Of a stretch of 45,579 bases of DNA, positions 1 through 8,336 are shown in pieces. Numbering within the stretch: position 1 is the first letter of the stretch; each line of letters begins with the position of its first letter. The notes below the pieces were generated by a model. It worked only from the letters and a program-made list of their open reading frames with translations. It did no database searches and was not told where the DNA came from. The stretch is taken from NCBI GenBank assembly GCA_019419585.1, contig DXZQ01000022.1, positions 1-45,579 of the forward strand. Direction: 5' to 3'. The position numbers and the translations under genes were made by a program. Origin of the DNA: Collinsella sp. (GTDB lineage Bacteria > Actinomycetota > Coriobacteriia > Coriobacteriales > Coriobacteriaceae).

Positions 1-50
1 GCGACCCCAACCTTGGCAAGGTTGTGCTCTACCAACTGAGCCATGTCCGC
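1..50 (-). tRNA. tRNA-Gly (GCC), 3' part cut off by the window edge
   Basis: Read on the minus strand from base 50, the sequence gives a 7-nt acceptor strand (GCGGACA), a D arm with GCTC and GAGC stems, and an anticodon arm CAACC-TTGCCAA-GGTTG with anticodon GCC. The variable loop begins at GGGTC, and then the window ends. The T arm and 3' acceptor strand lie outside, so this is a partial gene only because of the window boundary. The promoter is at 63-110. Confidence 0.93.
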
Positions 51-62
51 TTGCGGGTTATT

Positions 63-110
63 AATTTACGCGAGTTACCCAAAAGACGCAAGTACTTTTT
101 TCAAAAAAGT
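63..110 (-). promoter_or_regulatory. Promoter of tRNA-Gly with a 17-bp palindrome next to the -35
   Basis: On the minus strand there is a -35 TTGCGT (86-91), a 17-nt spacer and a -10 TAAATT (63-68), about 12 nt upstream of the tRNA 5' end. Two bases upstream of the -35 sits the perfect palindrome ACTTTTTT-C-AAAAAAGT (94-110). The same arrangement with the same 2-bp spacing precedes tRNA-Leu. The A/T tracts could act as an UP element or as a protein-binding site. The hexamers are a manual match. Confidence 0.6.
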
Positions 111-155
111 TGTTCGCCACGTGCTCTTGGCAGATAAACATGCCAAAACGATTTA

Positions 156-941
156 CTAGGCGCACGATTCCAACGTTCCGCTAAACAGCTTTACCATCCG
201 AACGCGCGTACCGGCACCATCAGTACGACGGGTAACCTCCACGTTGTCGACCAACATGCGCATGAGCTTGATTCCACGCCCGCGTTCCTCAGTCGTAACC
301 GGTTCACTCGACCCGTCGATCGAATAGCCCGCCCCACGGTCGACAACCTCAATCACGACACGATCGCCATAGGCCTGAACCGTCAGGATGCATCCGATAC
401 CACCCGCATGGTCATACGCGTTGCCCAGCGCCTCGCCCGATGCCAATGCGACGTCATAGCGCTCATCACGCCTCAGGGGAAGCGATTCGAGTAGCTCGGC
501 AATACGATGACGATAGTATGGAAGGTTCTCGATACCCTGGCGCACCTCGACACTCTTGCTCCAGCGAGGCAATTCCCCCACCGGAATGGCAGGAATCGAC
601 TCCCGAGCGAAGCCCGCAACATGGAGGATGTCGACAAGTCGGGCAATCTCCAAAAAGCGAATGACCTCATCGGAGGCGTTAACGAGCGAAAGCAGGCCCT
701 CTCGCCTCATGAGCTCTCTGGCGCGTGTAAGCAAAAACGCCAAACCCGTCGAGTCGATAAAGCCCACGGCCTGGCAATTGATGACAACGCGGCGCACGCC
801 CCGGTCGATCAAATTATCCAACCGTCGGCGCAGCGCGGGCACCGAGGCGATGTCGACATCACCCGGTGGCGTCAAAACCGCTATGTCATTCCACTCATTC
901 ATACGACCATGGTTCCCCAAAAGAGCTCGCTCGATGCACAC
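156..941 (-). CDS. Fused anti-sigma factor antagonist (STAS) and anti-sigma serine kinase (RsbW/SpoIIAB-type HATPase)
   Basis: 261 residues from a GTG at 941. An in-frame ATG at 902 (MNEWND) is an alternative start, and neither has a clear ribosome binding site. Residues about 15-115 form a STAS domain with the FIDSTG motif at 61-66, whose Ser64 is the predicted phosphorylation site. Residues about 140-255 form a GHKL ATPase of the anti-sigma kinase type, with N box EALGNAYDHAG (E170, N174), DRGAG (201-205) and the ERGRG lid (219-223). All catalytic motifs look intact. In Bacillus the antagonist (SpoIIAA/RsbV) and kinase (SpoIIAB/RsbW) are separate proteins; here they are one chain. The PP2C phosphatase gene lies 42 nt upstream, so the pair probably forms one partner-switching module. 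No sigma factor is visible in the window, so the target is unknown. Confidence 0.88.
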   Translation of the reverse strand: MCIERALLGNHGRMNEWNDIAVLTPPGDVDIASVPALRRRLDNLIDRGVRRVVINCQAVGFIDSTGLAFLLTRARELMRREGLLSLVNASDEVIRFLEIARLVDILHVAGFARESIPAIPVGELPRWSKSVEVRQGIENLPYYRHRIAELLESLPLRRDERYDVALASGEALGNAYDHAGGIGCILTVQAYGDRVVIEVVDRGAGYSIDGSSEPVTTEERGRGIKLMRMLVDNVEVTRRTDGAGTRVRMVKLFSGTLESCA

Positions 942-983
942 ATATCTACAACCGTGTAGGTTTCGCCCCTCAAGCGTCGCAGC

Positions 984-3329
984 CTACGATCGGCCCCGTA
1001 AAAACTCAAGGGAAACCAACGCGATATCATCGTCCAGCGCCGACTCGGTAAAGCGGTCAAGCTCGCTCAAGACCTTACCGCAGATTCCCGATACGCCCTC
1101 ACCCGAAACAGAGAGCAAAAGATCGCGAAGGCGTTGCTCGCCAAAGAAAGCACCAGAGCGATCGCGCGCTTCGATCGTTCCGTCGGTATACATAAAGAGC
1201 ATGTCACCAGGAGCGAACGTAAAGACGCCCGTCTCGTACACCATGCTCTCAAAGGCACCGATCACGCCCGATTGACACCCAAGGAGCTCCACTTCTCCCC
1301 CGCAGGTCTCGCCGCCACCAAGCGGCGTCGACGACGGCCGAATGACCATAGTGGGAGGATGTCCCGCAGAGCAATAGGTAGCGCGACCCGCCTTAAGATC
1401 GATCTTGGCGATAAACGCCGTCACAAACGTCTCGACTCTCGAAAAGCCCATGAGCATGCTATTGAGCGAGCGAGCCATGCGGGCAGGCCCCGCACCCTCC
1501 CAGGCATAGGCCGTCAGCGCCGTCTTGACGAGCGCCGACATCGACGCCGCCTCGATTCCCTTGCCGGACACATCTCCCAAAATCATAACGGCGCAATCAT
1601 CGGGAAGACGAACAAGCGTATAGAAGTCACCGCCGACCAGCGCCGAATTCGTTGCCGATAGATACACCGAATCGGCGGCGATTCCCGGAACGTCACCAAG
1701 CGAATTTCTCATGCCGATCTGAAGCGTCTGAGCGATATGACGCTCCTCGCGCTTTTGAGACTCACCCTCATAGATCAGCTCAAAATCGTGAGCAAAATGC
1801 ACCATGTAGTCGTATTCAAGGTCGTCGATTGGTTCCTGGCTGCCATCACGGAGCAGCAAGGCGCGCGTTGTCGGCCCCTTTGCGACATCAGCGTGAACGA
1901 TCGCATCGTTGTTTCGCTTGTCATCCGCCTCCGAGCGATAGCGCCCCGCCTCGATACCGGAGTCGACATACAGTCCCTGACACGGCAGGCCGTGGGCTCT
2001 CAGCCATGCACCCATAGGCGTGGATTCATCCACGCGCGTTAGGCGCACGTGCTTGAGATCGTCAGCGCTCGTCCCGCCCAGCACCGACGTCTCGAACCCA
2101 TCGGAAGCTGATCCCAGGCGCGCTGCCGGCGTCGTGACAGAAAAGAAGAGCGACTCCGGATCGCCCGGCAACGCTACGCGACTGCCGCCCTCAAAATCGA
2201 TGACATAGGTTTCGAGACCCGCATCATACTCCACGGGGCAAAAATGACAGTTGAGCACGGCGCAAATTTCCGACGATACCGCGCGCGAAGCGACGACGGG
2301 ATCATCAAGATAGGTAAAAAGCTCATCGCGCAGCACGTTGAGCGAACGACCAAGTTCTGCCGTGCGGCGCGAACGTAAGCTCGACGCCATGCCGACCATC
2401 TGAATAGACAGGTAATCGCAGATGACCTCGAGCACGTTAAGGTCATAGGCAAGTGGCGCCTGTGGACGTTTCCAACCGACCTCCAACACACCGAGCACCT
2501 GCGTGCCGTAAAACACGGGAAGACAGATCTCACTGCGATACGGAGGCATATCCTGCACGCGCAGCAAGTGTTTGGAACGATTGTCCAAATCAATGAACAT
2601 ACCCGAAGCAACCCGGTCGCCCTCAAGGTCCTGCTGGATCGACAGACGACAGGCACGCGACTCACGAAGCACGTAGGTCGGAATGCCCGCGCCGTACGGC
2701 ATAAATTCGGGAAGGTAGCTATCATGCAGCTCCTTGGAAACACCGCGGAGCTTAAAACCGCCGCTCTCAGAAAAATAAATCGCAGCTCCAGAGGCATCGA
2801 GCGTTCCGACGAGCCGATTCAAAACGGTATCGAGCAAGCTGGGGAGCTCATCGGAGCCCACGGTACTCATAATGACCGAAAGGGTACCCGAAAGGCGTTT
2901 ATTCGCCACCCTAAGCTCCGATAGCGCACGTTTGAGCTGACGATCGTGGGAATACTGCTCTTCGATGCTGTGAAGCGCCACCAGGACGCGCGGCGCGCGG
3001 CGTCCAAAGATACGCGGAGGCGTAACGGAACCTGCGCGAACCAAGACGGGAATAAAGGACCCGTCGCTCAGCTTGAGCATCAGCTCGCTCTCGCAGCCAT
3101 CGGTCTCAAACGGCAGACGATGTTCGGTCGCGCGCTCAAAGGCAGACGAGTACAGAACGTCCTTGACATCACCGTTGATGACGTCAGCGCGCTCCTCGCA
3201 CATCAGATCGAGCAAACGATTATTCACATGAAGGATGGTTCCGTCGAGCTCACAAATGATGACAGCATCGCTCGTGATCTCGACCAGTTGGGCAACGTCT
3301 GCCCACTCGTTGCGCTCAAGCGTTTCCAT
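984..3329 (-). CDS. PAS-GAF-SpoIIE/RsbU-type PP2C serine phosphatase
   Basis: 781 residues from ATG 3329, chosen because GGTGAGG sits about 6 nt upstream; a GTG 12 nt further out is less likely. Residues about 8-120 form a PAS domain (ITSDAVIICELDGTIL region). A GAF domain follows at about 160-320, then a less clear sensor-like stretch. Residues about 560-775 form a SpoIIE-type PP2C catalytic domain with GGDFYT, GDVSGKG and DDDIALVSLEF, which carry the metal-binding Asp residues. Family members dephosphorylate the STAS antagonist and so release a sigma factor from its kinase. The fused STAS/HATPase encoded next is the obvious substrate. No membrane segments are seen, so the sensor is cytoplasmic. 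The input signal cannot be told from sequence. Confidence 0.9.
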   Translation of the reverse strand: METLERNEWADVAQLVEITSDAVIICELDGTILHVNNRLLDLMCEERADVINGDVKDVLYSSAFERATEHRLPFETDGCESELMLKLSDGSFIPVLVRAGSVTPPRIFGRRAPRVLVALHSIEEQYSHDRQLKRALSELRVANKRLSGTLSVIMSTVGSDELPSLLDTVLNRLVGTLDASGAAIYFSESGGFKLRGVSKELHDSYLPEFMPYGAGIPTYVLRESRACRLSIQQDLEGDRVASGMFIDLDNRSKHLLRVQDMPPYRSEICLPVFYGTQVLGVLEVGWKRPQAPLAYDLNVLEVICDYLSIQMVGMASSLRSRRTAELGRSLNVLRDELFTYLDDPVVASRAVSSEICAVLNCHFCPVEYDAGLETYVIDFEGGSRVALPGDPESLFFSVTTPAARLGSASDGFETSVLGGTSADDLKHVRLTRVDESTPMGAWLRAHGLPCQGLYVDSGIEAGRYRSEADDKRNNDAIVHADVAKGPTTRALLLRDGSQEPIDDLEYDYMVHFAHDFELIYEGESQKREERHIAQTLQIGMRNSLGDVPGIAADSVYLSATNSALVGGDFYTLVRLPDDCAVMILGDVSGKGIEAASMSALVKTALTAYAWEGAGPARMARSLNSMLMGFSRVETFVTAFIAKIDLKAGRATYCSAGHPPTMVIRPSSTPLGGGETCGGEVELLGCQSGVIGAFESMVYETGVFTFAPGDMLFMYTDGTIEARDRSGAFFGEQRLRDLLLSVSGEGVSGICGKVLSELDRFTESALDDDIALVSLEFLRGRS

Positions 3330-3354
3330 CGTGGACCTCACCGTCTATCGGTAA

Positions 3355-3378
3355 CAAAAAAGCCTCCGAAGAGGCTTC
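3355..3378 (-). terminator. Rho-independent terminator after tRNA-Leu
   Basis: The minus strand reads AAGCCTC-TTCG-GAGGCTT followed by TTTT. It lies 11 nt beyond the 3' end of tRNA-Leu and ahead of the PP2C gene, so it should end the tRNA transcript. Confidence 0.85.
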
Positions 3379-3388
3379 TCAAATGCGA

Positions 3389-3478
3389 TGGTGTCGGAGG
3401 CGGGACTTGAACCCGCATGACCAAAAAGCGGTCACTAGCACCTCAAGCTAGCGCGTCTGCCAATTCCGCCACTCCGAC
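3389..3478 (-). tRNA. tRNA-Leu (GAG)
   Basis: 90 nt on the minus strand. The acceptor GTCGGAG pairs with CTCCGAC, the discriminator is A and CCA is encoded (3389-3391). The anticodon arm is CTAGC-TTGAGGT-GCTAG, giving anticodon GAG. The long variable arm (TGACC...GGTCA) is typical of class II leucine tRNAs. The T-arm GGTTCAAGTCC is present. The gene is followed by a strong terminator. Confidence 0.96.
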
Positions 3479-3535
3479 ATGCTATGTTGTTGATTCGCAG
3501 TTCGTTTTGTTGGACCCGCGCGTTCAACGAGGAAG

Positions 3536-3584
3536 ATAATAACCTATGATTCGAGAACTGTGCAAGCACTTTTTTGAAAAAAGT
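3536..3584 (-). promoter_or_regulatory. Promoter of tRNA-Leu with a 17-bp palindrome next to the -35
   Basis: The minus strand has -35 TTGCAC (3560-3565) and, after 18 nt, -10 TATTAT (3536-3541). Two bases upstream of the -35 lies the perfect palindrome ACTTTTTT-G-AAAAAAGT (3568-3584), matching the one at tRNA-Gly except for the central base. The leader to the tRNA would be about 50 nt. Confidence 0.62.
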
Positions 3585-3622
3585 TTACGAATTTGTAAAT
3601 GCGCAGGTAGATCCGTATGCCC

Positions 3623-3747
3623 GGCCCCGAATCGGTGTTGCCTTCCGGCGCGTCCTCGGGCATGGGCGATATTTTGCTACGCACTTCGTGCTGCAAAATA
3701 TCGCTCCCCCTGCGGAATACGCCGGGAGGCAACACCGATTCGGGGCC
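3623..3747 (+). repeat. 125-bp structured palindromic element, copy 1
   Basis: The outer arms 3623-3650 and 3720-3747 pair at 27 of 28 positions. An inner stem pairs 3666-3677 (GCGATATTTTGC) with 3693-3704, and the apical part reads GCTACGCACTTCGTGCTGC. Between outer and inner stems is an asymmetric internal loop containing CGTCCTCGGGCATG on one side and CCTGCGG on the other. The element aligns without gaps to the reverse complement of 3929-4053. It contains no credible coding sequence. Its function is unknown. Confidence 0.85.
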
Positions 3748-3807
3748 TACCAACACATACTCCAGGCACAGTTCTCAAACATGTTCTGGGGCTGATGCAA
3801 ATTTGGT

Positions 3808-3862
3808 GGCTCGGCAAAGCCGAGCCCTTATATGGGGAGGCCGGAGCCAAAGCTCCGGCCTC
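3808..3862. repeat. Tandem pair of GC-rich hairpins
   Basis: The first hairpin is GGCTCGGC-AAA-GCCGAGCC (3808-3826). The second is an 11-bp stem GAGGCCGGAGC / GCTCCGGCCTC with loop CAAA (3837-3862). Neither has a T-tract, so they are not classical terminators. They lie between the two 125-bp elements in the 3' region of the opp operon. Confidence 0.75.
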
Positions 3863-3928
3863 ACTAACTTTCCTATTAGATTAAGTGAGCGATCAAGGAA
3901 TCTCACTCCCCTCTGCCGCGTTAACGCA

Positions 3929-4053
3929 GGGCCCGCCCTGGTGTTGCTTTTCAGAACGTCCCGCAGGACGGAGGAAGCCCCGCAGCGCGTAGCGCGCAGC
4001 GGGGCTTCCGACATGTCCGAGGACGTTCTGAAAAGCAACACCAGGGCGGGCCC
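3929..4053 (-). repeat. 125-bp structured palindromic element, copy 2 (inverted relative to copy 1)
   Basis: The outer arms 3929-3961 and 4021-4053 pair perfectly over 33 bp. An inner stem pairs 3973-3983 (GGAAGCCCCGC) with 3999-4009. Its reverse complement aligns gaplessly with copy 1. Conserved parts are GGTGTTGC in the outer stem, CGTCCTCGGACATG and CCTGCGG in the internal loop, and the apical GCTGCGCGCTACGCGCTGC. Stem sequences differ but remain paired. It starts 15 nt past the oppF stop codon, so it may form the 3' end of the opp transcript. Confidence 0.87.
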
Positions 4054-4068
4054 GAACGAGAACACCGA

Positions 4069-5097
<1,029 letters not shown>

Positions 5098-6189
5098 TTA
5101 CGCCTCGCCTCCCTTCTTGGAATCCTTGCGCGTACGGGACGTCTCAGGAGCGTTCTTGAGGAACTCGGGGTCACCGGAGTAGTGGCACGCAGAGTAATGG
5201 CCAGACTCGGTAACAACGCGCTCGGGGCGCTGCTTGCGGCACTTGTCCGTCGCATAGGGGCAACGAGGAGAGAAGACGCAGCCCTCAGGCAAGTTCATGA
5301 GCGAAGGCGGGTTGCCGTGAATCGGCGTAAGAGGCTTCTTCTCCTCGATGGCCTGCTCCGGAATGGAACGAATAAGACCCCAGGTGTAGGGATGGCGGCT
5401 CTCGTAGAAGATTTCCTCAGCAGTACCGAACTCGACGGGACGGCCGGCGTACATAACCATGATCTTATCGGCCATATCGGCGACGACGCCCAAGTCATGG
5501 GTAATCATGATAATGGCGTTGCCGTTCTTCTGCTGCATCTCCTGCATGAGCTCGATAATCTGAGCCTGAATGGTAACGTCCAGAGCCGTCGTGGGCTCGT
5601 CGGCAATCAGGATATCGGGATCGCAGGCAAGAGCCATGGCAATCATGACACGCTGACGCATACCGCCGGAGAACTGGTGCGGATACTCGTTGACGCGCTT
5701 CTCGGGCTCGGGAATACCCACGAGGTCCAAGAGCTCGGTGGCGCGCTTGAGCGCCTCCTGCTTGGAGTAGCCACGATGCAGACGAAGGCCCTCGCCCACC
5801 TGCTTACCGATCTTATAGACCGGGTTAAGGGAGGTCATAGGATCCTGGAAGATCATCGCGATATCGTTACCGCGAATGTGCTGCATCTCTTCCTCGGTCA
5901 TCTCAAGGATAGAACGACCGCGATAGCGAACGTCACCGCCCTCAATCTTTCCCGGAGGCATCGAGATAAGGCCCATGATGGTCATGGCGGTCACGGACTT
6001 ACCCGAGCCGGACTCGCCGACGACGCCCAGGGTCTCGCCGCGATCGAGCGTGTAGGACACACCGTCGACAGCGCGAACCACGCCATCCTCGGTGTGGAAA
6101 TACATCTTAAGGTCATCGACCTCGAGCAGATGCTGGCCCTCGGGAACCGGCTGGTCCTTCAGGTCCACATAGTTCTTGTTCTTCTTCAT
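5098..6189 (-). CDS. oppD: Oligopeptide ABC transporter ATP-binding protein OppD-like
   Basis: 363 residues. The second ATPase of the importer, with Walker A (GVVGESGSGKSVT), Q-loop (IFQDPMTSLNP), signature FSGGMRQRVMIAMAL, Walker B (ILIADEPTTALD) and the H-loop (MITHDLGVV). The C-terminal oligopeptide-transporter domain keeps its cysteines (GCVFSPRCPYATDKC ... ACHY). The start is 2 nt beyond the oppC stop codon, consistent with a tightly packed operon. It would pair with OppF as a heterodimer under the OppB/OppC channel. Confidence 0.93.
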   Translation of the reverse strand: MKKNKNYVDLKDQPVPEGQHLLEVDDLKMYFHTEDGVVRAVDGVSYTLDRGETLGVVGESGSGKSVTAMTIMGLISMPPGKIEGGDVRYRGRSILEMTEEEMQHIRGNDIAMIFQDPMTSLNPVYKIGKQVGEGLRLHRGYSKQEALKRATELLDLVGIPEPEKRVNEYPHQFSGGMRQRVMIAMALACDPDILIADEPTTALDVTIQAQIIELMQEMQQKNGNAIIMITHDLGVVADMADKIMVMYAGRPVEFGTAEEIFYESRHPYTWGLIRSIPEQAIEEKKPLTPIHGNPPSLMNLPEGCVFSPRCPYATDKCRKQRPERVVTESGHYSACHYSGDPEFLKNAPETSRTRKDSKKGGEA

Positions 6190-6191
6190 CC

Positions 6192-7127
6192 TTATGCGTC
6201 CTTCATCTTGACGTCGAGGGCGTCGCGCAGACCGTCACCCAGCAGGGTGAAGGCGAGCACCGTCGAGAGAATTGCCAGACCGGGCATGATCATCATCCAG
6301 GGAGCAGTCAGAAGATACTGCTGACCGTCCTGAATCATGGAGCCCCACGAAGGCGTAGGCGGAATAACGCCCATGCCGAGGAAGGACAGAGCGGACTCGG
6401 TCAAAATGGCACCACCAATGTTCATGGTCGCGTAGACCACGATGGAGGCGACGGAGTTCGGGAAGATGTGACGCACGACGATACGAGCATCGGATGCGCC
6501 CATCGCGCGCGCAGCGTCAACATAGTCGTTTTCCTTGACCGTCAGGATCGCGGATCGGAAGACGCGCGCAATCGAGGGCCAGCCGAGAATACCGATGGCG
6601 ATAAAGACGTTCTGAAGACCACGGCCGATAACGGCGATCATGGCGACGACGAACAGCACGTACGGGAACGCCAGGAAGATATCCGCGAAGCGCATGATGA
6701 TCGTATCCCAGATGCCGCCATAGAAACCGGCCAGGGCGCCCATGATCAGACCGATCACCGTGGAGATGGCGGTGGCCATAATACCGACGGAAAGCGAAAC
6801 GCGCGCGCCGTAGATAACTCGGACGAGAATGTCGCGGCCAAGGGCGTCGGTACCAAACGGGTGCTCGGCACACGGAGCCAGCAGCGAAGTCTCGGCCATG
6901 GTCGTCGAGTCAGAAGCCGTCGGCGACCCGAGCCAGGGCTTAGCCCACAGGTCTGCGGTCAAGGCAACCAAAACGACGATGATAATCCAGCAGATACCGA
7001 TAACGGCGAGCTTATTCTTGCGAAGACGCTTGAAAGCGTCGCCCCACAGCGTGCGGGACTTGGCGGGAGCAGATGCGGCCTTAGTGGCGGTAGCCTGCTC
7101 CTGAGACTGAGAATCAGTTTCCTGCAT
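6192..7127 (-). CDS. oppC: Oligopeptide ABC transporter permease OppC-like
   Basis: 311 residues. Inner-membrane subunit of the importer. A soluble N-terminal tail of about 30 residues is followed by a first hydrophobic helix (LAVIGICWIIIVVLVALTA). After the FGTDALGRDILVRVIYGAR motif come the BPD_transp_1 helices, with the EAA-type coupling loop (DYVDAARAMGASDARIVVRHIFPN) that contacts the ATPase. This is the usual DppC/OppC architecture. The gene lies 14 nt downstream of oppB, with GGGAGG ahead of the ATG. Confidence 0.92.
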   Translation of the reverse strand: MQETDSQSQEQATATKAASAPAKSRTLWGDAFKRLRKNKLAVIGICWIIIVVLVALTADLWAKPWLGSPTASDSTTMAETSLLAPCAEHPFGTDALGRDILVRVIYGARVSLSVGIMATAISTVIGLIMGALAGFYGGIWDTIIMRFADIFLAFPYVLFVVAMIAVIGRGLQNVFIAIGILGWPSIARVFRSAILTVKENDYVDAARAMGASDARIVVRHIFPNSVASIVVYATMNIGGAILTESALSFLGMGVIPPTPSWGSMIQDGQQYLLTAPWMMIMPGLAILSTVLAFTLLGDGLRDALDVKMKDA

Positions 7128-7141
7128 GAGACGTACCTCCC

Positions 7142-8179
7142 TTAGGCCTTATCCGACGGACCGCCGAGGCGGATACGCGGGTCGAGGAATGCATAGCTAA
7201 TGTCGACGAGAAGGTTGATCACCATAACGACGACAACGATGAGCGTAACGCCGCCCATAACGATGGGCCAGTCGCGCATGCTAATGGCGCGGTAGACCTC
7301 AGAGCCGATACCGGGCCAGTTAAAGACCGTCTCGGTCAGGATGGCGCCCGAAAGCATGCCGCCGAAGTCGACACCAATATAGGTAACAACGGGGATGAGT
7401 GCATTCTTAAGCGCATGCTTGACGATGATCGCGCGATTGGAGAGACCCTTGGCCTTTGCCGTGCGGATGTAATCCTGATTCATGACGTCGAGTAGCTGCG
7501 AGCGCATGATGCGGGCAGCATAGGCGGTCGAAACCGAAGCCAGCGTAATGGTCGGAAGCACATAGTGCATCCAATCCTGATACTGAGAGCTGGAGCCGCC
7601 GGCACCCGAGATCGGCATGGAGAATGCGCCGCCGGTGGCATCCTTAAGGATGACGCCAAAGAACAGCTGCAGCAGCATACCGAGCCAGAATGCAGGAACG
7701 GCAACGAGGATCGACGTGGTCAGCGTTACCAAAATATCCCAGAAGGAATAGCGCTTTACCGCCGAAATGATACCCGCACCGATACCCATGATTGCCTCGA
7801 GCACAATGGCGCACGCGGCGAGTTTAACCGTATACGGATACTTCTGGGCAAAGATTTCCGCAACCGGCAGCTTGCGCTGATACGAATTGCCCAGATCGCC
7901 ATGAAGCAGACCATTCATGTAATTCAAGTATTGGTCCACAAGCGACGTTGGAACGGGATCGCCGTTCTCGTCAAGGATCGCGTTGCCGTCCTCGTCCGCC
8001 TGGACCAGGTGATAGCGCACGCGAAGTTGAAGCTCTACCTCGGGGGACAGAGCCTTGTCTCCACCGATCAGCTTGATCGGGTCTCCCGGCACAATATTCT
8101 GGAGGGCGAACAGAATCAACGTAACGCCCAAAAATACCGGGATGAACTGAAGCACACGTTTAACGATGTACTTACCCAT
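7142..8179 (-). CDS. oppB: Oligopeptide ABC transporter permease OppB-like
   Basis: 345 residues. It begins MGKYIVKRVLQFIPVFLGVTLILFAL, the typical first helix of DppB/OppB permeases, then has a periplasm-type loop of about 90 residues and five further helices. The coupling loop DYIRTAKAKGLSNRAIIVKHALKNALIPV and the terminal YAFLDPRIRLGG are family hallmarks. The first external loop is longer than usual, with an acidic insertion (QADEDGNAILDENGDPVP). A 157-nt gap with two stem-loops separates it from oppA. Confidence 0.92.
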   Translation of the reverse strand: MGKYIVKRVLQFIPVFLGVTLILFALQNIVPGDPIKLIGGDKALSPEVELQLRVRYHLVQADEDGNAILDENGDPVPTSLVDQYLNYMNGLLHGDLGNSYQRKLPVAEIFAQKYPYTVKLAACAIVLEAIMGIGAGIISAVKRYSFWDILVTLTTSILVAVPAFWLGMLLQLFFGVILKDATGGAFSMPISGAGGSSSQYQDWMHYVLPTITLASVSTAYAARIMRSQLLDVMNQDYIRTAKAKGLSNRAIIVKHALKNALIPVVTYIGVDFGGMLSGAILTETVFNWPGIGSEVYRAISMRDWPIVMGGVTLIVVVVMVINLLVDISYAFLDPRIRLGGPSDKA

Positions 8180-8210
8180 ACCACTCCCCTATCTAGGGAT
8201 TAACCTAAAT

Positions 8211-8322
8211 GGGATGCCGATCGCCAGACCGGCATCCCAAAATTACCATCAGCCAGTTTACCCCAGGTTAGGGAGAACTGTATGTTTCCCATGAGGTCTA
8301 CGTAAATACTTGACCCTCATGG
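8211..8322 (-). promoter_or_regulatory. Two stem-loops in the oppA-oppB intergenic region
   Basis: Stem 1 pairs GGGATGCCG (8211-8219) with CGGCATCCC (8230-8238) around a 10-nt loop. Stem 2 pairs CCATGAGG (8289-8296) with CCTCATGG (8315-8322). Neither is followed by a strong T-run on the minus strand. Such hairpins after a binding-protein gene commonly protect or attenuate the transcript so that the lipoprotein is made in excess; that role is inferred here. Confidence 0.6.
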
Positions 8323-8336
8323 AAGCTGCAAAACTC

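Noticed and set aside
3355..3378. The hairpin considered as a PP2C-gene leader structure
   Set aside because: Its stem and T-run sit immediately after tRNA-Leu on the same strand and fit a tRNA terminator better.
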